NCBI GenBank assembly: GCA_009746045.1
Contig: RPFO01002078.1
Coordinates: 327,501-391,500 of the forward strand
DNA length: 64,000 nucleotides
Origin: Mesostigma viride
Lineage: Eukaryota > Streptophyta > Mesostigmatophyceae > Mesostigmatales > Mesostigmataceae
Direction: 5' to 3'
Shown here: positions 44,889 to 57,146 of the stretch, in pieces
Numbering within the stretch: position 1 is the stretch's first letter
How the letters are laid out: every line of letters starts with the position of its first letter
Notes under the pieces: generated by a model
The model's input: the letters and a program-made list of their open reading frames with translations, nothing else
Told to the model about the DNA's origin: nothing
Databases searched by the model: none
Position numbers and translations under genes: made by a program

Positions 44889-45026
44889 CCTTTCACCTGT
44901 CACCGCCACACGTGTGTGTGCCCACCTTAATTAGGATTCGCTGATACTCATTTCCCCTCTCACCTCTTTGGTCCATAATTGGCTAATAAAATATACCCAT
45001 TTCCCCGAAAAAAGCCCACGGCCACA

Positions 45027-46489
45027 CCCGACCTTGATATCATGCCTTACAGGACATGTATGCCTCGCAGCTTGAGCTACACTCCGTACCGCAGATTGCA
45101 GACCACAGACACCGTTTCATGGCGACATGCCACTAGTACAGTAGGAAACGGAGGTGGATGAGTAAAATGGTGGCCAGCGACTTACGGGACCTGGGAGCTA
45201 TACCACTCAGAAGTCGTGTGCAACCGGCAAGTTAGGGAACGTTTGTAGGATAGATGCCAACAAGTGGACGGCATTCATCGCACGGAATGAAGCCGAGTGT
45301 ATTACTCCGCATGAAACCTCTTTTATGCGTGATAGTTTCGAATATCTATCATCACGACCGTGCATGCAGGGCGCCTTTATAGTCCGTCGGTTGCACGTCC
45401 ACCTCATTCTCGTCGTGCCTAAGTGCATTCCTCTTCTTCTCGAGGTAGCCGGGTGCGCAGCTTCTGGGTCACGTCCACCGGCCTACTAGGCAAACTCGAT
45501 ATGTTATGCCCGCCACGCGTATTACGCCATGACTAGACCACGGCCGGCATCCCCATCCTGCTGTCCGCTTCCCCCTCTTCTTTTTTTTCTTCGGTGCGCT
45601 GTCATCTTGGTACTGGCACCGGCCCCTCAATGCCAAGGTGAGCAAGGGCAATGTGAAGGGTCGGTCGCAGCCGCCATGGCAAGGATTCGATAAAGAAGCT
45701 ACTGCTCTTCCTCGCTGGCTTGACCCCATTTGTTTGAAGTAACTTTGCATGGCAATTCGCCAACGGACACACGTAGCCTCGCCCCCTGGCCCATTAATCT
45801 GTAATGCTGGTGGCTGCCTTAGGATGGTACCCTGGGCTGGCTGTGCCAGAGAGAATGGGCGTGCAAAGAAATGAAGCGCATCCCTCTCTTTTTTCTTAAA
45901 TGTTTGGATGAAACACATGCCACCTCTCGTTCCCTAACTGCTTTCTGAAACACGCATCCTACCCTTTAAAACACATCCCCTTGTTTTCTTCCGTAAGTGG
46001 TTGAATAAAAACACCCCACCCTTTTTAATGAAACACATCCCACCGTTTTGAATGAAACTCATTCCACCCGTTTGAATGAAATGCACCCCGCCCTTTTCTC
46101 CCCTAACTGCCGGAAGGAAAGACAACCCACCCATTATTCCCCAATTCATAAGACCTTCCCCGCCCTCTGTCCACCACCCACTTCCACTCTCTCCTCTAGC
46201 CCAATCACGTGCTTTATATGCTTTTAATTAATCCCATGCCCCCCACCCACCCATCTCACCCGCGTGATCCCACAGCCAAGCACCATCAACCGAGCAACAA
46301 TGAACTCATCCACTCCCTCTTCCTCCCGCACGCCAGCAAGAGGCATCACACGCCAGCGCCCAGCGCGCCCACCAGGCAGCAGCGCAGGGGCCGGCGCGAG
46401 CATGCCCCCAGCCAAGCGCTGGTGGCTGCCTCGATCCTCTCACAGCCAGCGTTGAAGGTGAAACAGAAAGATCCACAGCCACAATTGTA
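45027..46489. other. Sequence between the L1 element and the CAGCCA array
   Basis: No gene recognised. Frames here are short and overlap one another. The only structure seen is a degenerate tandem repeat at about 45946-46110. Confidence 0.5.
45946..46110. repeat. Degenerate tandem repeat around GAATGAAACACATCCCACC
   Basis: Five or six imperfect copies with a period of about 25-30 bp contain AATGAAACACATCCCACC-like cores separated by CTTTT or GTTTT. Variants include CACCCC and CATTCC. Confidence 0.65.
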
Positions 46490-46975
46490 GGCACAGCCAC
46501 AGCCACAGCCACCGTTACAACCACAGCAACAGCTCCAGCCGCAGCCACAGCCACAGCCACAGCCACAGCCACAGCCACAGCCACAGCCACAGCCACAGCC
46601 ACAGCCACAGCCACAGCCACAGCCACAGCCACAGCCACAGCCACAGCCACAGCCACAGCCACAGCCACAGCCACAGCCACAGCCACAGCCACAGCCACAG
46701 CCACAGCCACAGCCACAGCCACAGCCACAGCCACAGCCACAGCCACAGCCACAGCCTGCACAGCCACAGCCACAGTCACAGTCACAGCCACCGACAGCCA
46801 CAGCCACAGCCACAGCAACAGCAACAGCCACAGCCACAGCCACAGCCACAGCCACAGCAACAGCCACAGCCACAGCCACAGCCACAGCCACAGCCACAGC
46901 CACAGCCACAGCCACAGCCACAGCCACAGCCACAGCCACAGCCACAGCCACAGCCACAGCCACAGCCACAGCCAC
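46490..46975. repeat. CAGCCA hexanucleotide array
   Basis: Nearly 490 bp of CAGCCA (ACAGCC) repeats have a few CAACAG, CAGTCA and CCGACA interruptions at about 46755-46860. The Val-Ala and Cys-Gly dipeptide frames on the minus strand are artefacts of the repeat. Confidence 0.96.
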
Positions 46976-47031
46976 ATGTGCAGAGAGTCGCTCTCTGTTG
47001 AGAAGCCATGCCCTAGCTCTTTGTATAGCCA

Positions 47032-47868
47032 TGGTGATCTTCCCCCCCCATGACAGGCTCCCCTTAGCTGGGTTGAGCTTGAGAGATCGTGGTGGTGCAG
47101 GTGCCCTTGGTGCACCCAGAGCAAGTGTTGTTTACATTCCCTTGCAGGAAGTAGCTTAGAATGTGCTGAAGGCCATATGCCCTTTCTCTGGGATATGTGC
47201 TACAGACACTCCCAACAGAGTTATTAAATTAAATTAAATTATAACGTGCCTCCGTTGGGAGATCATGTAGCACATATTCCATGATGTAGATTAGTAAGGC
47301 TTAGCCTAGCATGTGGCCCCCGCGCATGTGCGCCCATAATGGCCCCCATGGATGATGCCTTCAACATTTAGCCACGCTATGTCTATAATGGGACCCCCAT
47401 GGATGTTGCATTAAGAATTTAGCCATGCTATGCCTATGCAGAGAGATGCTCTCTGTCGAGAAGCCATGCCCTAGCCCTTGTATAGCCATGATGATCTTCC
47501 TCCCCCGTGCCAGGATCCCCCCCTTAGGCGGGTTGAACCTGAGACAGCATGGTGGTGCCGGTGCCCTGGTGCACCTAGAGCAAGGGTAGCTTACATTCCC
47601 ACCCTTGCATGAAGTAGCCTAGGATGTATTAAAAGCCATATGCCCCTTCTCAGGGATATGTGCTACATTGACTCCCAACGGAGTGATGTTCCCCCCCCTT
47701 AGCGGGTTGAACCTGAGACAGCATGGTGGTGCCGGTGCCCTGGTGCACCTAGAGCAAGGGTAGCTTACATTCCCACCCTTGCATGAAGTAGCCTAGGGCG
47801 TATTAAAAGCCATATGCCCCTTCTCAGGGATATGTGCTACATTGACTCCCAACGGAGTGATGTTCCTA
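47032..47868 (+). repeat. Tandem set of recurrent LINE 3'-terminal modules
   Basis: Three partial copies lie in one orientation: 47032-47222, 47290-47694 and 47690-47868. The last two share a roughly 180-bp unit starting CCCCCCTTAGCGGGTTGAAC and ending CTCCCAACGGAGTGATGTT, so this is a tandem duplication. A short AAATT-tailed piece with CCTCCGTTGGGAGATCATG sits at 47225-47290. The set ends in a TAATTAATTAATTAA tail. The same module in the other orientation follows the ORF1 element at 59355-59786. Confidence 0.75.
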
Positions 47869-49792
47869 ATTAATTAATTAAGGGGACTCGCACGTCCAAA
47901 AGCCTGAAAAACTGACTTTAATGAATTTCAGTTCCAATGCACTCGGGAACCATCTAGTGATGATTGAGTACCATAAATATGATGTTTGGACATTCATGCC
48001 ACCACTTGTTGGGGGTACTACGCCCAACCACGCACCGGTGGCGAGCTAAAAATAGAAAAAGACGCTATTTATGAGATATTTTGCCCAAGACAAACCACTT
48101 ATCCAAATGACCTGCCCATACATTTCTGCAAAGTTCCCCCACTTTTTTAAAAGCTGGGCTATTTACATGGCCAAAATGGTCACATAAATGTTTGAGTTAT
48201 TAATTTTCCCGCAAAATGGGTACTTTTTTGAGCCAAAAAAAAAAATCAAATCATTAACACATCAGATTGGGTCATCCATACATTTTAAATTCCACTGAGT
48301 GGGGGGAAACACAACCCCAAAGTTTGAGCTCATTCTGACAAGCGTAGCTCAAGTTATTGATTTTCCTGTGATGCCACCTAGCTGGGTAGACGCTAAAAGA
48401 GAATTGAGCTAGTGCTGAGCCAAAATGACATCTGTTTTGCTACCCTAGACACCCAAAAACATGCCCACTTTGATCACGGAGTGTGAGGAGGATGTCCGGA
48501 GCGTCATACGCCCCACCCCTCCATCATCACAGCCAGCCTTGTGAGTCTACCCTTAACAACAAGGCTGGTAGGACGACACGCCTGAGCAGCATATGTCATG
48601 CCTATCTCAGGCTAATAATGTGTGATTTTGTGCCAACAACCAAGTTGTTCCACCCAACAACACATTAAAAACCCTCTTCCAAAATGCCCAACAAGCCGGA
48701 CATGTGGAGGACCACACACGCAGTATATAAAGAGAAAATAAGCTGACTTTTTATCCAGCCAACCTGTGGCTAGCTGCTCTGGTTAGCATGACAAAGGCTA
48801 TCATTTACTCAGTGGGAAAGGTGAAGAGACCATTGGAACAACCTACCTGACGCATGTGCCACCAAAGCATTGTGTCCCGCAAAATGCACACTGCCTCCTT
48901 TCTAACAAGCACGAGCCACTTTCTTTAGGAGACAGGTGCCAGCTCGTCAGTGTCTGGGGAAAATGATGCCGCTGCTTAGGAAGACCGCGTGAATTTCCTC
49001 GAACACAACTGTCTATAAAGCAAAAGAAATTTCAGAGAAGCATGGAAATAAAAGCATTACACCTTCCCGACAGGTTGTGGGCCACGCGCTGCAGCAAGCC
49101 AGCCACGTCACAGACGAACTTGCTAAAAAACATCCAGGAATCTAGCGATGCAGCGCCAGGACCCGCAAGTTCATGGCTGCATCTGGCCGGAAAGAAGGCA
49201 AAAAGCTTACGCTCAACGAGCTAAGAAAGCAGGAAAGCGCTATCTTAGAACGTTTAATACAAGAACGTACCATAACGGGCATTTATTCGTGCCCAGGCGC
49301 ACAAGAAAGGCCACCCTTTCATGGAGAGGTCGGGCGCGCATCGCGCAGGCCTAATGTTATCTTACCGCAAAATGACGGGAAAGGTAAAGATAGCAGCGGG
49401 AATTTTTACGGCTTTAGAAACATCATTAAACTAGCTTCCATTAGGACCATCAAAACTGGCAACAATCGACAATCACACCTGCAGGCATCAATTATACTTT
49501 ATTCATCCCGACAGAAATTCAGGCCGGACCCCCCTGCCGATGGTAAAGAAAAAGAGCCCGCGACATTATAGATCGCAACTATCCCACCATAAATTAGAAT
49601 CAGTAACTAATTTTCTCCAAGAATCGAGCATTTTTTCTGCTTTCCGCGAGCCAGATTTGTCACGTTTCGTCTAAAAGCAGTCGCCATGGCCACTTCCGCA
49701 AGGGGTGCGCGCACCGTGCACCCACTTTTCACGGTACGGAGGGTACCGCGGAATTTTTTTGGCGCGGAAAACATTCGCCGCGCCGAGTCCCC
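47869..49792. other. AT-richer unannotated interval
   Basis: No recognisable gene. A frame at 49173-49571 (132 codons, with LTLNELRKQESAILERL near its start) has no known domain, and its GC is lower than host exons. The wording around 47990-48480 could be an unclassified element. Nothing firm can be said. Confidence 0.4.
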
Positions 49793-49796
49793 TTAA

Positions 49797-51485
49797 CCCC
49801 TAAATGGTCTTGCTGCCGATTTTCCGCCAAAAATCGAGTTCCAGCCGATGCATCGGCCCCTTCTCGGGGGACCAGATGCCGCGAAATCTATTGAGAATTA
49901 GGAAAAGTTTAGCTGAGAAGATCGAACGTTTATAAAATTCTTCACAGCATGGTACTAGGGTTTGCATACTTTTGACAAAGTTATAGAGGTGTTCTGGCCG
50001 GTCAAAGTACAAGGGGTCAGGGTACTTTTTCACGTACAACGTGCATTCCGGAAAACGACGACCTGGCCATGGCGGCTTGCGCCCACGCATGGCATTTACG
50101 TTTGCGTTCGATATTTCTGGCCAAACTTAGGGTATTGATTTTATACGTCCTAAAGATCATACAGGCCAATTTTTGGTTCGCGGGAATGCCATTTGATAGG
50201 TGTCGGCAGCGTTCTTGCTGGAAAAAACTGCGATCAGGCCGGACGATAGAAACGTTGACAGCAATACCTTTCCGGCGTATTTTAAAGGATATATCGGTTT
50301 CTTTGTACTTTTTATGATACATAGTAGTCGTAAACGTGCAAGGGTGGCCAGAAATCGCCGAATCCAGCGACCATGCTGCACAACTTTGGTGTGCCGAAAT
50401 GCGCCATTTTGCGGCCACCGCCTGGGCCAAGGTAACGCCATCCATGCCTGGTAAAGCTTAATCATCGTTTTCCTATCGATGTTTGACGTTTATATATACG
50501 TTCTAGCTTGTGTAGCACATTCTTTTTGCACTATTCATGCTCTTTCTTGACCCTGGCCTGGCCCCTTTCTAAAACACCCTTCTTAGATGCTTCCCTCAGT
50601 CAGTTGACCTGCCACAGGGTGATGGTGATAAGTTTTAGAGGCTGTATGGGTTTGAATACCTCCATATATGTTTGTTATACATTTCCCATACACATATTGC
50701 ATGAGTGTGAGGCAGTTGGCTGGTCTCTGTGGCATCATCAAGCACGTAACTGGTGAGTAAAAGCTTCCCATTGACAGCATGTGCCACCAGGTGTGCTGGC
50801 CATCACCTGGCAAGCTATAGCAGCTTAGGCCTAGTTTATCCTTGCTAGGGCAGGCTGAAATAGGCTCAACACCACTAGTTTGTTGGTGGCTGCCTCCTAG
50901 AATGCATGCCTTGCGTAGGGTGTCCGTACCACGTTACCTACGTGCATGGACAAGGTGGCACCTGCACATAGGTGCCATGTAAGGGCAGTGTGATGATGCA
51001 GTTATGTTTCCCCATCATTGTGGAAGGGAAATGTATTGTTTGGCATGGTTGGTGGCCATATTAGGAGGTAGTATGCCCACCCCTACTCCCTTGGTTGCTT
51101 TTTACCAACGGTACCCCTATGGGCTGTACTGGGTGCAACTGCTGGTATACCCACCCAAATGATGACCCCAATGGCTCAAACTGTTCAGCAACTAATTGTT
51201 TATCATCCCTGAAGTGGTAGGTGCCTAGGTCTTATAACATAATTCAAAATGCACATTCTACCAAAAATGAAAACGCGCGTCTTGACCCCCCTGACTTTGA
51301 CGGCAGTTAAACATGGCCTACCCTGCATATATGTGAGGTTGTGATATACCAACCCGAAGGGCAACTCATGGACATGCTTGGCCCCCAAGGACGGCCATTG
51401 GATATGGGTAGGTTGGATGGCATCTGGTTTGCAAAATTGTGAAGATCCAGCCGATTTATCGGCAGGATCTCAGACCATTTAGGGG
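49797..51485 (-). mobile_element. TTAA-flanked inverted-repeat transposon, family 2, left copy
   Basis: Terminal sequence CCCCTAAATGG with TTAA outside (49793-49796 and 51486-51489). Length is 1689 bp. Subterminal palindromes GCCGATNNATCGGC lie at 49844-49857 and 51450-51463. It is the near-identical reverse complement of 52148-53846. Internal frames (for example 50017-50445, minus) match frames in the other copy but resemble no transposase I know. It sits in the TTAA-rich 3' tail of a LINE. Confidence 0.75.
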
Positions 51486-52147
51486 TTAATTAATTAATTA
51501 ATTCCATGATGGATGGTGGATCGAGTGGAGAGAGCCGCGTAATCTAACTAACCTAACGCTAATCTACCTAGTCTAGAAAAATCCTAACTACCCTACTCAT
51601 CAAAACACCTCCTCCTCTTGGGGGGAGGTGGCTTGCCCACAGGGTCGGGCGTGTGAGCCTTGACAAGCTTCTGCCACCGCGTCTTGTTATGCATGGCACT
51701 GATGGCAGTCCAAAGAAGGGAGAGATCTCGAGTGGATGCGGTATTCAAACTGCCAGGGCTGGGACCAGTAGGTCATCCAGCAACATCTGGACGTAGTTCG
51801 TGACATGTTTCCCTACCCTTTTGGGAATGCCCTGGGGGCCAGGCCAGGTCAGAATATGCCGCCCTGGCTGGCCAAGCCGCTGGGGGCCTGCCAGACCAAG
51901 GGCGGTGTCGACCTGGCTGGTGCGAGCACTTGGTGTCCTACAAATGCTATCCTACGCTGTCAAATCTCGTCCGAAATACGAGGCATGCCCTGATACAAAG
52001 ACTCTAATGACGGGCGCTTGGAAAACCCTACATTCAGGACCTGTCGGAGCATCCTGTAAACTGTGCCGTCTAGCTTAGCTGCCAGGGTGGGTGTGAGTGT
52101 CCACGCCTCGGCGCCATACGTGAGCACCGTGAGGACGAGGACCTTAA

Positions 52148-53846
52148 CCCCTAAATGGGCGGAAATGCTGCCGATAAATCGGCAGTAACTCACCTATTTT
52201 GTAAACCAGCCCCTGTACAACCTAGCAATATCCAATGGCTGTCCTTGGGGGGCAAGCATGTCCATGAGTTGCCCTAAGCCGTGATATATCACAACCTCAC
52301 ATATATTCATCGTAGGCCATGTATAACTGCCGTCAAAGTCAGGGGGGTCAAGACGAGCGTTTTCATTTTTGGTAGAATGTGCATTTTGAATTATGTTGTA
52401 AGAGCTAGGCACCTACCACTTCAGGGATGATAAACAATTAGTTGCTGAACAGTTTGAGCCATTGGGGTCATCATTTGGGTGGGTATACCAGCAGTTACAC
52501 CCAGTACAGCCCATAGGGGTACCGTTGGTAAAAAGCAACCAAGGGGGTAGGAGTGGGCATACTACCTACTAATACCTACTAATATGGCCCCCAACCATGC
52601 CAAACAATACATTTCCCTTCCACAATGATGGGGAAACATAACTGCATCATCACACTGCCCTTACATGGCACCTATGTGCAGGTGCCACCTTGTCCATGCA
52701 CGTAGGTAACGTGGTACGGATACCCTACGCAAGGCATGCATTCTAGGAGGCAGCCACCAACAAACTAGTGATGTTAAGCCTATTTCAGCCTGCCCTAGCA
52801 AGGATAAACTAGGCCTAAGCTGCTATAGCTTGCCAGGTGATGGCCAGCACACCTGGTGGCACATGCTGACAATGGGAAGCTTCTACTCACCGGTTACATG
52901 CTTGATGATGCCACAGAGACCAGCCAACTGCCTCACACTCATGCAATATGTGTGTGGGAAATGTATAACAAACATATATGGAGGTATTCAAACCCATACA
53001 GCCTCTAAAACTTATCACCATCACCCTGTGGCAGGTCAACTGACTGAGGGAAGCATCTAAGAAGGGTGTTTTAGAAAGGGGCCAGGCCAGGGTCAAGAAA
53101 GAGCATGAATAATGCAAAAAGAATGTGCTACACAAGCTAGAACGTATATATAAACGTCAAACATCGATAGGAAAACGATGCTTAAGCTTTACCAGGCATG
53201 GATGGCGTTACCTTGGCCCAGGCGGTGGCCGCAAAATGGCGCATTTCGGCACACCAAAGTTGTGCAGCATGGTCGCTGGATTCGGCGATTTCTGGCCACC
53301 CTTGCACGTTTACGACTACAAATCATCATAAAAAGTACAAAGAAACCAATATGTCCTTTAAAATACGCAGGAAAGGTATTGCTGTCAACGTTTCTATCGT
53401 CCGGCCTGATCGCAGTTTTTTCCAGCAAGAACGCTGCCGACACCTATCAAATGGCATTCCCGCGAACCAAAAATTGGCCTGTATGATCTTTAGGACGTAT
53501 AAAATCAATATCCTAAGTTTGGCCAGAAAATTCGAACGCAAACGTAAATGCCATGCGTGGGCGCAAGCCGCCATGGCCAGGTCGTCGTTTTCCGGAATGC
53601 ACGTTGTACGTGAAAAAGTACCCTGACCCCCTGTACTTTGACGGTCTGGAACTCCTGTTAAACTTGGTCAAAATATAGCAAACCCTAGTATCATGTTCTG
53701 GAGAAACTTATAAACTTTCATTCTTCTCAGCTAAACGTTTCCTAATTCCCAATGGTATTCTCGCAAACTGGTCCCCCGAGTAGGTGCCGACAAATCGGCT
53801 GTAAGTCACTTTTTGGCGGAAAATCGGCAGCAAGACCATTTAGGGG
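52148..53846 (+). mobile_element. TTAA-flanked inverted-repeat transposon, family 2, right copy
   Basis: Same termini, CCCCTAAATGG, bordered by TTAA at 52144-52147 and 53847-53850; 1699 bp. Palindromes are GCCGATAAATCGGC at 52170-52183 and a variant, GCCGACAAATCGGC, at 53785-53798. It splits the LINE A reverse transcriptase ORF. Restoring the LINE frame requires GGACC to join TTGAAGAG, without an extra TTAA, so the exact duplication is not settled. Frames 52830-53060 and 53198-53626 correspond to those of the left copy. Confidence 0.75.
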
Positions 53847-54973
53847 TTAATTGAAGAGCATGCGCTTGCGGTGCTCGCCCAGGCCCTTGGAGCGCCAGTA
53901 GGTGTTGAGCGAACTAAGCCGAGCCCAGGCCAGGCCGATGCGGATGTCCACATCGTCGGCGGTGTCAGGGAGCCAACTCCCCAACAGTTTGAGTGAAGCG
54001 ATCGCGGAACGGGACCTCCGTGCCGTCGAGCAGGCGCGGCAGCGGCGGTGAACTGGATCGAGGCCCCAATCACAATCGCCTCAGTTTTGACACTAATCTC
54101 CAACCCCACCGCCCTCGCCTCCAGGCCCAGACAGTCCAGCCAGGTCTGAATGTGCTCGGGGCGCGCTATGAGGGTGGTGTCATCCGAATAAATCAGGTCG
54201 GCCAGGCGGTAGCCAGGTTGAACCCCGCCCGGTGCTCTTTCTCGTTAAGGATGTCCAAGCCTGGCTCGAACCCCTTAAGAGCAGTAAAGCGCGCACGTGC
54301 TCGGCGCATGACGTGATCCACGACAATAATGATTAGGTATGGGGACAGGACACAACCTTGCCACACCCCGTGGTGAAGGGGGAATGGTGGGGTGGTGCCT
54401 TCCGCAGTCCGCACTACTGCCTGTGAGCCCTCATACAGTCGACGAATGGCAGCAATAAACGCTGGTGGCACCCGATCCAGAGCTACTAGGACATCTGGCC
54501 CAAAGAGCCTCCCAGAGGACCGTGTCAAAGGCCTTGATATAATCAACAAAAATGAAGACCAACGGCAAACTGTCAGGGGGAAGGCGAGGCACCTCCTCCA
54601 TCAACCGGCGCGCGACAAACACAGCCATGCATGACAGTGTTACGACCACGACGGAAACCAATCTGAGACTCACCCAGGTGTGGGTCCAGCGCGGCGCGGA
54701 GCCTGTGCAGCATCATGCATGCGTATGAAGACCTTCACTCTTCAGCGCGGCGCTGTGGAGGCAGACACCCCGGTAGTTACCGGGGCCGGTCAGCAGCAGA
54801 GCCCTTCTTGTACAGCATGACGCGGATGGCCATCTGCCACTCAGCAGGCGGAGGCTCGTCAGAAAGCAGGACACGGTTGCAGAACGCCAGCAGAAGATCC
54901 CTAACCGCCGGATCAGGGGTCTTCAGCAGCTCAGCAGAAAGGTGGTCGGCACCGACCGCCGCATCGTACCGCA

Positions 54974-55214
<241 letters not shown>

Positions 55215-56110
55215 TCGTACCGCAGGCGAGCAAGGGCGCCGTCCGGATTCCTTCAAAGTGAAGGGGTGGACGACGTCGTCGGTGGCAAGGCAGCCCTCAG
55301 GACTGCAAGGCGGGGACTTGGTAGTCCGCGGCCGAGGAGGGGGGCGCAGGCGGCGGCGGGGGTTCGGCAACCCCGAGGCGGGCGGCCGTCTCGGGGTGAA
55401 GCGGCGGGGCGGGGGCGCGAGCCCCACCGGTCAAGGAGACATTGTGGGCCAACCAGCGGTCAAGGCTGACCGGCGCCGTGCCGTCCCCCGTGTACGTGCT
55501 CCACTGGGGTGCGCTGCTGCCGGCCGCCGAGCCGGTCGAGGTGGTACCACATGTCCTTGCCTTGGTTGCGAGCTTGGCAGGCCTTGGCATCTGCGATGCA
55601 CGTACTGGGCCGCCTCCGCGTCCTGAGCGTGCTCGTAGGCCTCCACGAGGGCGGCCTTGAGCACCGGTTTCTGCAGCGGGTCCCGGTTACGCTTCAATGA
55701 GGCGGTGCCGGGCGGCCAAGACCTTGGGAACCTGGCGGTAGAGCCGGGCCGGGGCGGCGGCGGGGCATGGCCGGCAGGTGCCGGGCCGCCAGCAACGGGG
55801 CACGCGGGCCGCAAAGCCCGCGAAAATGGCGGCGTTGGGGGCACCCTTGTCCATGCAGCTCGTCGACGTCCGCCCGGGCCTCCAGGGCCGACAGGTACTC
55901 CCGGCGGCACCGGTTCCGCGCGTGCTCGGCGTCTGTCCAGTCCTCAGGATCTCCCCGGACCGGGCGTAGAGCAGACCAGTCAGGGCGGACCACTGGGGCG
56001 CGGCGCGCGGGGACGTGGAACCGGAGCCGAATGGTCGCGCGCACCATGCAACCGGTGGTCAGAGCACACCGTGGGCGCATGTCAAACACTCGGGTGTCCA
56101 GCTAGAACCG

Positions 56111-56956
56111 AGGTGCACCTGGGCTGCCGTACCACCACGTAGTCCAAACAGGCCTGACGGCCGTTAGGGCCACGAAAAGTGACCAAGTCATGAACGGAGT
56201 TATGTACTTAATTAATAGCGAGATATGCATGGCTGTCAGCGCGCCATTTTGTGGCAATTTTGGGTTCCGCGGCTTGAAATGGGTCTGATGATGACCATTG
56301 AACGATGATGCATTATTTTGGTACGTCAAGAATGAGATCAGATTTATGCTGTTGAGGAAATGCGCAGTGGTTATATTACCTCTGCCTTGGTACGTAGTCA
56401 CTGTCAGATGAGACGTCCCGTTGGTTTCCTTTGGTTCTTGGGAGTTTCCGTCTGCCTGGGCCTCCCGCGTCTTTATGGAAGTCCGCTGCGCCATTTGCTG
56501 GGAACGTGGACGCGTTAGACGTCATCTTTGCACATATCTTCAACATGGTAATGATGACGGATGCATGGATAGAGCGGCTATGTGCATTGGCCGCCTCTCC
56601 CACTACTAGTAGCTGCATACGTGACGTATATATGAGCATGCCGGCCAGCGGAACCCGGCCAGGTCATGATCGAGGCAGGTACGGCAATGCGTTTGCACGT
56701 TGTTTGCAGGGAAACTCGTACGTTCTTACATGTCTTTTGATGAGTATGATAGTGGTTATTGCAACAGCTTTCCATGCCTGCTCTACTGTAGGAGGGGTAT
56801 TAGCCATTATTAATTAATTAATTAGACTCGTGCTCGATCCCGTTCGGGGGAGTCACGGAGCATTAACCCCGATGGATGGATGAATGGGTGCAAACAGTCC
56901 TACCGGTCTAATCTATCTACTACATCAGCGCTACCTACATTGACATCTATCTAAAC
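56111..56956. other. Mixed repeat debris
   Basis: A short piece with GGAGTTATGTACTTAATTAA near 56190-56212 resembles a module 3' end in plus orientation. The segment 56815-56870, with TTAATTAATTAGACTCG and CGGGGGAGTCACGGAGC, resembles the 3' end at 36440-36530 in the opposite orientation. Between them is about 590 bp with no recognised coding content. Confidence 0.45.
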
Positions 56957-56971
56957 AACATCACTAACTAT

Positions 56972-57118
56972 TCTGATTTGGCACGCCGCAAAGGTCAAAA
57001 CCATTTGCGTTCAGTGCCGGTCCGCGGAAAACGCGAAAAAATGCGATCTGCAAATGAATCCGACCGGAATCGAACTGGGGACCTCTCGCACCAACTTTCG
57101 CTAACTATAGGACGGACG
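56972..57118 (-). mobile_element. tRNA-derived SINE, copy 2, with 15-bp target duplication
   Basis: 147 bp are flanked by a perfect 15-bp direct repeat (AACATCACTAACTAT at 56957-56971 and 57119-57133). On the minus strand it carries TATAGTTAGCGAAAGTTGG as A-box-like head and AGTTCGATTCC as B box, then a GC-rich stem around CGCGTTTTCCGCGG and a tail near TTTGCGGCGTGCC. It differs from copy 1 by scattered substitutions and small indels, so the two are related but not recent duplicates of one another. Confidence 0.8.
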
Positions 57119-57146
57119 AACATCACTAACTATGTACAACATCTAT

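Larger units (their letters stand above)
39794..45011 (+). mobile_element. Full-length L1-type non-LTR retrotransposon with 15-bp target duplication
   Basis: The element is bounded by a perfect 15-bp direct repeat, AAGCCCACGGCCACA, at 39779-39793 and 45012-45026. The 3' end stops in CCCCGAAAAA, a short A tail. It encodes an apurinic-type endonuclease, reverse transcriptase, and a C-terminal zinc-binding region (separate entries). About 600 bp of 5' leader precede the endonuclease with no clear ORF1. Four frame changes break the coding region, so the copy is not active as read. It inserted into sequence with no recognised gene. Confidence 0.9.

Noticed and set aside
46306-47124. Val-Ala, Cys-Gly and Leu-Trp repeat proteins
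   Set aside because: All three minus frames are open because of the CAGCCA hexanucleotide; there are no flanking gene signals.
50017-53626. Transposase encoded by the duplicated frames of 142 and 102 codons
   Set aside because: The two copies match because the elements are near-identical, not because of demonstrable selection. The overlapping frames show no DDD/DDE motifs and the start context is arbitrary.
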